The notes beneath the pieces were generated by a model, which was not told where the DNA came from, did not search any database, and saw only the letters and a list, made by a program, of their open reading frames with translations. Both the position numbers and the translations under genes were made by a program. Shown in pieces: positions 59,444-64,000 of a DNA stretch of 64,000 nucleotides; the stretch's first letter is position 1, and every line of letters starts with the position of its first letter. The stretch spans positions 62,001 to 126,000 of the forward strand of contig NZ_CAKKLY010000005.1 of the NCBI RefSeq assembly GCF_918698095.1, in the 5' to 3' direction. This DNA comes from Arthrobacter sp. Bi83 (GTDB lineage: Bacteria > Actinomycetota > Actinomycetes > Actinomycetales > Micrococcaceae).

Positions 59444-60805
59444 ATGATCGTCTCCGTGTCTATTGATGAGGAGGGGCAGGTGGCACTGACCAGCGCCATC
59501 GTGCGGCCCAGTGTTGAGGCGTGGGCGGCACTTCCGCGGCGAGCCCATGTCCGTCGGGAAGGTACTTTCGCGTGGCTTATCGGCGTGCTGACGACGGCCG
59601 GGGCCTTCATAGTGGACCGCGGGTGGGAAACCCTTGATGATCCTGCCTGGGCCGGCGCCTACCGCGCCATCGACATGTTCGGGATGGCGAGCATTCTCCT
59701 CGCCTTGAGTTTTTCTGTCGTCGGATTCCTGCTCCGCAGATACGCACTGGTGGCTGCACCCTTGGTGTTGCTGGCTGCTGCCATTCCGCACACCCTGGAC
59801 GGCTATGCGTCAGCGGTCGTGTGGTGGCTGGGCGCTGCCGCAGCCGCCCTGTGGGCCGTCAGTGCGGCTGCTCGGCCGTGGCATCAGTTGCGTGCGGTCT
59901 GTCGTCTCGCGCAGGCTTCCCTCACGGGACGCACGACGGCGGTGGGCCCTAACGCCGTACGGGCAGGAAACCGGGCGCTTCGACGTGGCCTGCTGAGGCT
60001 TCCGCTGTTTCTGGCTGCGGCGTGCGGCGGCTGGGCACTGGCCTTCGGGGTGTTGCCCACGGAGCTTGGCCATACCTACGAGGAACTGGGGGAAGCGTCG
60101 TCGTCTAGCTTTTTTGCGGCGGCGGGAACCGCGGCGAGCATCGTCGCCATCGCCGAAGCGGTCAGTCAGGTGTGGCGGACGTACGCCTATGGCCGGGTGG
60201 GACGGAGCTTGGTCTGGGAAATACCCTCCGGCCGCGGCGTGGCGTCATGGTGTCCATACGCAAGAAACGATGCCGGGCAGGTGCCGATGGAGGCCGCTGA
60301 AGCGCCCGGCTGCAACTGTTTGGCGGAGTTCCGCCGGGCCTTCCCCGATGGGGAGAACGATCTCATGTGGAACGAAGGAGTGCCTGCCGCGGACTACTGC
60401 CCAATACATGGCCTCGACCGGATCAACGAGCTGACTCCCACGGAGTTCACCGCACTCGCTGAGGAAACCTGGCTGTGGGATGCAGGCTCCGATCTGCCGG
60501 AACCTGCAGACCCGGATGCCAGACGGTTGCTCCTGTACGGCCTTGCCGGGCACACCTTTGCCGGTATTCCCGTCCGGAAGCACGGCGGCCGCATCGACGC
60601 GGACTTCCCAGGAGTCACCCCTGTGCGTGAAGCCGATCCGGCAATCTTCGGCCCGTGGTGGGACAAACCACTACGCCCCGAGGCAGGGGCGCAGGACATC
60701 ATCGATCTCCGACCAGCCGGCTATACCGGATCCGCATTCCGATACCGGCATGGCAGAGCATGGTTTGAGACCGCGCCGCCTTTCGCCGCCAGACCAGAAC
60801 CCTGA
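59444..60805 (+). CDS. Membrane protein with soluble C-terminal Cys/His domain, unknown function
   Basis: The protein is 453 residues from the ATG at 59444 (a GTG four codons on is possible). Residues 40-205 hold four or five hydrophobic segments (FAWLIGVLTTAGAFIV, MASILLALSFSVVGFLL, VAAPLVLLAAAIPHTLD, VWWLGAAAAALWAVSA, LPLFLAAACGGWALAFG), and a further one is near 222-240. The C-terminal 190 residues are soluble and contain C270, C290-N-C292 and C319-P-I-H322, a spacing that could bind a metal. I do not recognise the family. It stands alone after a terminator. Confidence 0.65.
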   Translation: MIVSVSIDEEGQVALTSAIVRPSVEAWAALPRRAHVRREGTFAWLIGVLTTAGAFIVDRGWETLDDPAWAGAYRAIDMFGMASILLALSFSVVGFLLRRYALVAAPLVLLAAAIPHTLDGYASAVVWWLGAAAAALWAVSAAARPWHQLRAVCRLAQASLTGRTTAVGPNAVRAGNRALRRGLLRLPLFLAAACGGWALAFGVLPTELGHTYEELGEASSSSFFAAAGTAASIVAIAEAVSQVWRTYAYGRVGRSLVWEIPSGRGVASWCPYARNDAGQVPMEAAEAPGCNCLAEFRRAFPDGENDLMWNEGVPAADYCPIHGLDRINELTPTEFTALAEETWLWDAGSDLPEPADPDARRLLLYGLAGHTFAGIPVRKHGGRIDADFPGVTPVREADPAIFGPWWDKPLRPEAGAQDIIDLRPAGYTGSAFRYRHGRAWFETAPPFAARPEP

Positions 60806-60925
60806 CATCCCGGCTTGGCCTGTCCAGGCCTTTGTGCCGTGGCCAGGCTCGGGCATCCGTTGGCGCGGCAGGCTGCCGAAGGCAGGGCAAGCTGACATAC
60901 TGCTTTGTGAGCCTTGGGGGATCAC

Positions 60926-61357
60926 TTGAAAATCGTGCTGTACGTCATCTGGGCGCTGTTCGTTGCCGGCGTCATTTACTCCGTCATCCACGCGGTCAGG
61001 AAGAACAGACAGCACGAGCAGATGGCAGCCGATTGGCCGCGCGTGCAGGCCACCGTGACCGGCAGCCGCGCCGGCTGGAGCGGCGGTACCGGCAACATGA
61101 CGCCCAACCGGCGCTTCTGGCCCACGTACCAGTTCACCGACGAGCACGGTAGGCCGTTCGGAGGAGAATCCGAGGTCTCGTTTGCGGAGCAGCCGGTACC
61201 CGGATCGCCGGTGGAGGTCGCCTACAACCCGGCCGACCCCAACGAGTCTTTCCATGTCTCCTCCCAGACAAGAACCGCGCTGGGCTGCCTGAGTCTGTTC
61301 TTCGCCGTCTTTGCCGTCGCCCTGTTCTGGTTCATCGGCGTCTTCCCGCTGGGCTGA
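60926..61357 (+). CDS. DUF3592-like membrane protein
   Basis: A 143-residue protein with an N-terminal membrane helix (IVLYVIWALFVAGVIYSVIH), a beta-rich middle (WPRVQATVTGSRAGWSGG, then PTYQFTDEHGRPFGGESEVS and VEVAYNPADPNESFHVSSQT) and a C-terminal helix (CLSLFFAVFAVALFWFIGVF). This layout is that of DUF3592 proteins. The TTG at 60926 follows GGGGGATCAC; the alternative TTG at 60914 has nothing upstream. Role unknown. Confidence 0.72.
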   Translation: MKIVLYVIWALFVAGVIYSVIHAVRKNRQHEQMAADWPRVQATVTGSRAGWSGGTGNMTPNRRFWPTYQFTDEHGRPFGGESEVSFAEQPVPGSPVEVAYNPADPNESFHVSSQTRTALGCLSLFFAVFAVALFWFIGVFPLG

Positions 61358-61404
61358 TCCGCCTTCCGCCACCCGTAAGCACAGCGAACTCGTGGAGCAA
61401 CATC

Positions 61405-62100
61405 GTGAACAAAATCCTGGCGGCAGCAGCCGTAGTCGCACTGCGTAAGTTCAGGCGCCGACAGCATCTGGCTGGTGGCCTCCGAGGGAGAGCGCCCGTC
61501 CCGGCCGCTCTGCTGGCGTTCAGCCTGCTCCTGACCGGCTGCACCGTGACCAGCGGGCCGAGGACGTCCACAACGACGGCTACACTCGCCCCCGGCGCCT
61601 TCTCCATGCTCGATGACGCAGGCGTCGAGCAGATCAAGGCGAGCCGGACCGCCCGGCTGGACATGAGTTCTGGGACTCTCGAGAAAGCTGCCGTCAACGT
61701 GGGCGTCAGCGAAAATTTCGGGCCCGAGATCAACACCAAGGGTGCCGGTAAGATCGATCTCACGATCGTGGGTCCGGCCGGGGAGGTCACCGGAAAGACG
61801 GACAGGATCCGCTTCCTTTCGGGGGAAACACGGGCGGACTTCAGCGAGGTCACGTACTTCCTCACAGCGGGATCCAGGGAGGAGTTCTACGAGCTCATCC
61901 GTGACGGCGTGCAGCGCTACGGCATCGCCAAGGAATCCGCCGAAGGCTGGATCAGCTCCACTGAGAGCGACCCGGCCAGTAAGAGCGACTTTTCCATCAC
62001 GTCGGGCTTCGCCACTGGCCTTGAGGTGAACTACGACCTCCGCTACAACGGGGCCAAAGGCGTCCAGGTCATCATCGTCCACGTCCACCCCGCCGCCTAA
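61405..62100 (+). CDS. Putative lipoprotein of unknown function
   Basis: A 231-residue protein with an unusually long basic start, then a hydrophobic stretch with a lipobox LLLTGC near residue 45, followed by a Ser/Thr linker and a beta-rich domain (TARLDMSSGTLEKAAVNVGV, KIDLTIVGPAGEVTGKTDRI, VQVIIVHVHPAA). The GTG at 61405 is used; a start closer to the lipobox would suit a normal signal peptide better. Likely surface-anchored; function unknown. Confidence 0.6.
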   Translation: MNKILAAAAVVALRKFRRRQHLAGGLRGRAPVPAALLAFSLLLTGCTVTSGPRTSTTTATLAPGAFSMLDDAGVEQIKASRTARLDMSSGTLEKAAVNVGVSENFGPEINTKGAGKIDLTIVGPAGEVTGKTDRIRFLSGETRADFSEVTYFLTAGSREEFYELIRDGVQRYGIAKESAEGWISSTESDPASKSDFSITSGFATGLEVNYDLRYNGAKGVQVIIVHVHPAA

Positions 62101-62174
62101 CCGCGACGCAGCGGGAGGAGTGCCCGCGAGCTCCGTTAGGGATCCGGCGACCAGCCCAGGGGCGTCACCTATGC

Positions 62175-62193
62175 GGTTTCGACAAGCTCAACC
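62175..62193. repeat. Short TGAGCTTGTCGAAACC repeat element at the 3' end of the oxidoreductase gene
   Basis: On the minus strand it reads GGTTGAGCTTGTCGAAACC, a sequence that recurs widely in actinobacterial genomes. It contains the stop codon (TGA) of the YdiJ-like gene and has complementary GGTT/AACC ends. Confidence 0.6.
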
Positions 62194-64000
62194 AGCGATG
62201 CCGGGGTCGAGCAGCTGGGCGAGGTGGCGTCCGGGCCGCTCGGTGTCCAGGTGCTTGACCTGCATGGCGCAGGAGAAGCCGTCCGTCAGCACCACGGACT
62301 CCCCGCTGGTCTCGCGCAGTGCCGGCGCCAGCGCCTGCTCGGCCACCAGCATGCTCACTTCGAAGTGCTCCTTCTCGAAGCCGAAGTTGCCTGCCACGCC
62401 GCAGCACCCGGTGGCGTCCACCACGTCGGTGATGCCGACGGCGGTCAGCGCGGCGCGCTGTGTTCCGGCACCAAAAACCGAGTACTCGTGGCAGTGCGTC
62501 TGCAGCACCACCTGCTCCGGCAGCGGTTCGGACGGCGCCGGCGACCAGCCGGCCCGTGCCAGCTGGTCCACATGCGAAGCGAAGCTCCGCACCCGTGCCG
62601 CCACCCGTTTGGCCTGGTCCGTGTGGACCAACTCCGGCAGATCCTTGCGCAGCGCGGCCGCACAGCTGGGCTCCACCACCACAATGGGGCGGTCCGTGCC
62701 GTCGTCGAGCACTTCGGCGGCCTTGCCCAGCAGCTTCTCTGCGGTGTCGAGCTGGCCGGTGGAGATCCAGGTCAGACCACAGCACGCGTCGGCCGAGCAC
62801 TCGGTCCGCTCCCCCGCGGCGGTAAGCACGCGGGCAGCTGCGCCTGCGACCTCGGGGCGGAAACCCCTGGTGAACGTGTCCACGAACAGCACCACGCCGT
62901 CGTCTGTATTGACTGCACCGGCACCGCCGGCACTCAGGCGAGTCCCGCCGTCGTGCCTCCTGCCGTTCCTGCCCGGCATCACCACGCCGGCCGCGGCAAC
63001 CTGCTTGCGCCATTCGCTGCCGCCGGCGAACCGTGGCATGGAACGTTCGGTGGTCATCCCGCCCAGCGTGGCTGCCACCTTCGCCAGCGGCGTGGCCAGT
63101 ACGGCGTTGACCAGCGGCGCCGTGCGGCCGGTGATCTTCAGCCAGCGAGGCAGCCAGCCCAGGGAGAAGTGCGAGATCGGACGCATCCGGCCCCGGTAGT
63201 AGTGGTCGAAGAATTCCGACTTGTAGCTGGCCATGTCCACGCCCGTGGGGCAGTCGCTGGAGCACGCCTTGCAGGACAGGCAGAGGTCCAGGACCTCGCG
63301 GACCTCCTCGGACTTCCAGCCCTCCTCCACGGTGCGCGCCCCGCGGACCATGTCCTGCAGCACCCGGGAACGGCCGCGGGTGGAGTCCTTCTCGTCGCGG
63401 GTGGCCCGGTAGCTGGGGCACATCACGCCGCCGGCGTCCGTGCGGCAGCGGCCCACGCCGATGCAACCCTGGACGGCGTGGACCCACGGGTCGATCCCGC
63501 TACCACCGGCGTGCGCCGGGTTGTCCGTCTCCGCAGCCGACCCGCCGCCGGAGTGCAGCGGCCGGAGGTCGAAGCTGGTACGCCACTCCCGCTCCGGCAC
63601 GCCGTCCAGCGACAGGTTCTCATCCATCGGGTCCGGGTCCGTGAGTGACCCCGGGTTCAGGATGCCCGCCGGGTCCCACAGGCTGCGGTAGGCGGCAAAC
63701 GCCTCCAGCATCCGCGGCGAATACATGAGCGGCAGCAGCTGCGACCGGGCCCGGCCGTCGCCGTGCTCGCCGGAGAGCGAGCCGCCGTGCCGCACCACCA
63801 GCCGCGCGGCGTCGGCCGAGAACCGACGGAACACGTCCCGGCCCTCCGCCGCGCGCAGGTCGTACGTGATGCGGATGTGCATGCAACCGGCGCCGAAGTG
63901 CCCGTACATGACGCCCTGCAGGCCGTAGCTGTCCAGCAGTCCGCGAAAGTCCGCCAGATAGTCGGCCAGGTTCTCCGGCGCGACGGCGGAATCCTCCCAC
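62188..64000 (-). CDS. FAD/Fe-S oxidoreductase, YdiJ-like D-2-hydroxyacid dehydrogenase (5' end outside window)
   Basis: The frame is open to the end of the window, so only the last 603 or so codons are seen. They show the C-terminal part of an FAD-linked oxidase (YGHFGAGCMHIRITYDLRAA, GGSLSGEHGDGRARSQLLPL, RSLWDPAGILNPGSL), a ferredoxin-like Fe-S region (CIGVGRCRTDAGGVMCPSYR and CLSCKACSSDCPTG), and two CCG domains (CGLTWISTGQLDTAEK, THCHEYSVFG, TGCCGVAGNFG). This is the arrangement of YdiJ/D-2-hydroxyglutarate or D-lactate dehydrogenases of about 950 residues. Substrate unknown. Confidence 0.9.
   Translation of the reverse strand, partial: WEDSAVAPENLADYLADFRGLLDSYGLQGVMYGHFGAGCMHIRITYDLRAAEGRDVFRRFSADAARLVVRHGGSLSGEHGDGRARSQLLPLMYSPRMLEAFAAYRSLWDPAGILNPGSLTDPDPMDENLSLDGVPEREWRTSFDLRPLHSGGGSAAETDNPAHAGGSGIDPWVHAVQGCIGVGRCRTDAGGVMCPSYRATRDEKDSTRGRSRVLQDMVRGARTVEEGWKSEEVREVLDLCLSCKACSSDCPTGVDMASYKSEFFDHYYRGRMRPISHFSLGWLPRWLKITGRTAPLVNAVLATPLAKVAATLGGMTTERSMPRFAGGSEWRKQVAAAGVVMPGRNGRRHDGGTRLSAGGAGAVNTDDGVVLFVDTFTRGFRPEVAGAAARVLTAAGERTECSADACCGLTWISTGQLDTAEKLLGKAAEVLDDGTDRPIVVVEPSCAAALRKDLPELVHTDQAKRVAARVRSFASHVDQLARAGWSPAPSEPLPEQVVLQTHCHEYSVFGAGTQRAALTAVGITDVVDATGCCGVAGNFGFEKEHFEVSMLVAEQALAPALRETSGESVVLTDGFSCAMQVKHLDTERPGRHLAQLLDPGIAG

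Noticed and set aside
58442..60805. Extended 787-codon frame for the membrane protein at 59.4 kb
   Set aside because: Its first 330 codons are the shadow of the GDPD gene and cross a terminator.

Overview
The window is high-GC actinobacterial DNA. Dense GC-rich genes, frequent GTG/TTG starts, and the mix of MFS pumps, GntR/LysR regulators and aromatic oxygenases look like Arthrobacter or Pseudarthrobacter (Micrococcaceae). The genus is inferred from gene style, not from a marker gene.

Layout. (1) 1-6.8 kb: the end of a HAD phosphatase, then an amino-acid module: an APC permease and a HisC-like aminotransferase on the minus strand, a divergent Lrp/AsnC regulator, a ThDP enzyme and a ketopantoate-reductase-like enzyme. 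(2) 6.8-14 kb: a gene graveyard. Scrambled pieces of a second copy of the ThDP enzyme, two decayed copies of one DUF998-like membrane protein, a chimera of a quinone-oxidoreductase fragment with a decayed copy of the membrane gene found intact at 56 kb, and a GntR tail. A few apparently intact genes stand among them: a GSYVT-repeat protein, a methyltransferase, a DUF4352-like protein and a small unknown. (3) 14-19 kb: a DUF4383-like membrane protein, a small unknown, and a very large secreted protein combining a PQQ-like propeller, ASH-type domains and five LGFP repeats.

(4) 19.4-45.3 kb: a catabolic island for phenolic compounds. It encodes an FAH-family hydrolase, a flavoprotein hydroxylase, an HpaB-type hydroxylase with its flavin reductase (fused to a GntR-like regulator) and an MmgE/PrpD protein, two divergent Zn-alcohol dehydrogenases, a Baeyer-Villiger monooxygenase overlapping a carboxylesterase, a GntR regulator, an SsuABC-like ABC importer with two permeases, an aldehyde dehydrogenase, a VAO/eugenol-oxidase-type flavoprotein, a LysR regulator, a bacterial-luciferase-like monooxygenase, an MHS transporter and an extradiol dioxygenase. 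Together these can be read as: alkylphenol side-chain oxidation (VAO type), alcohol to ketone (ADH), Baeyer-Villiger oxidation to a phenyl ester, ester hydrolysis to a hydroquinone, ring hydroxylation, extradiol cleavage and FAH-type hydrolysis. The assignment of steps is inference.

(5) 45.3-51.7 kb: MFS pumps, a small coiled-coil membrane protein, VOC and AraC genes, and more remnants (GntR tail, EntS-like MFS, VOC tail). (6) 51.7-64 kb: ordinary chromosomal genes: TfoX-like, PhzF, a small membrane protein, a histidine phosphatase, a DHA2 MFS pump, an unknown polytopic membrane protein, two SnoaL-like proteins, secreted GDPD, a membrane protein with a soluble Cys/His-containing tail, DUF3592-like, a lipoprotein, and the 3' part of a YdiJ-like FAD/FeS oxidoreductase running off the end.

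I saw no rRNA, tRNA, CRISPR array, transposase or phage gene.
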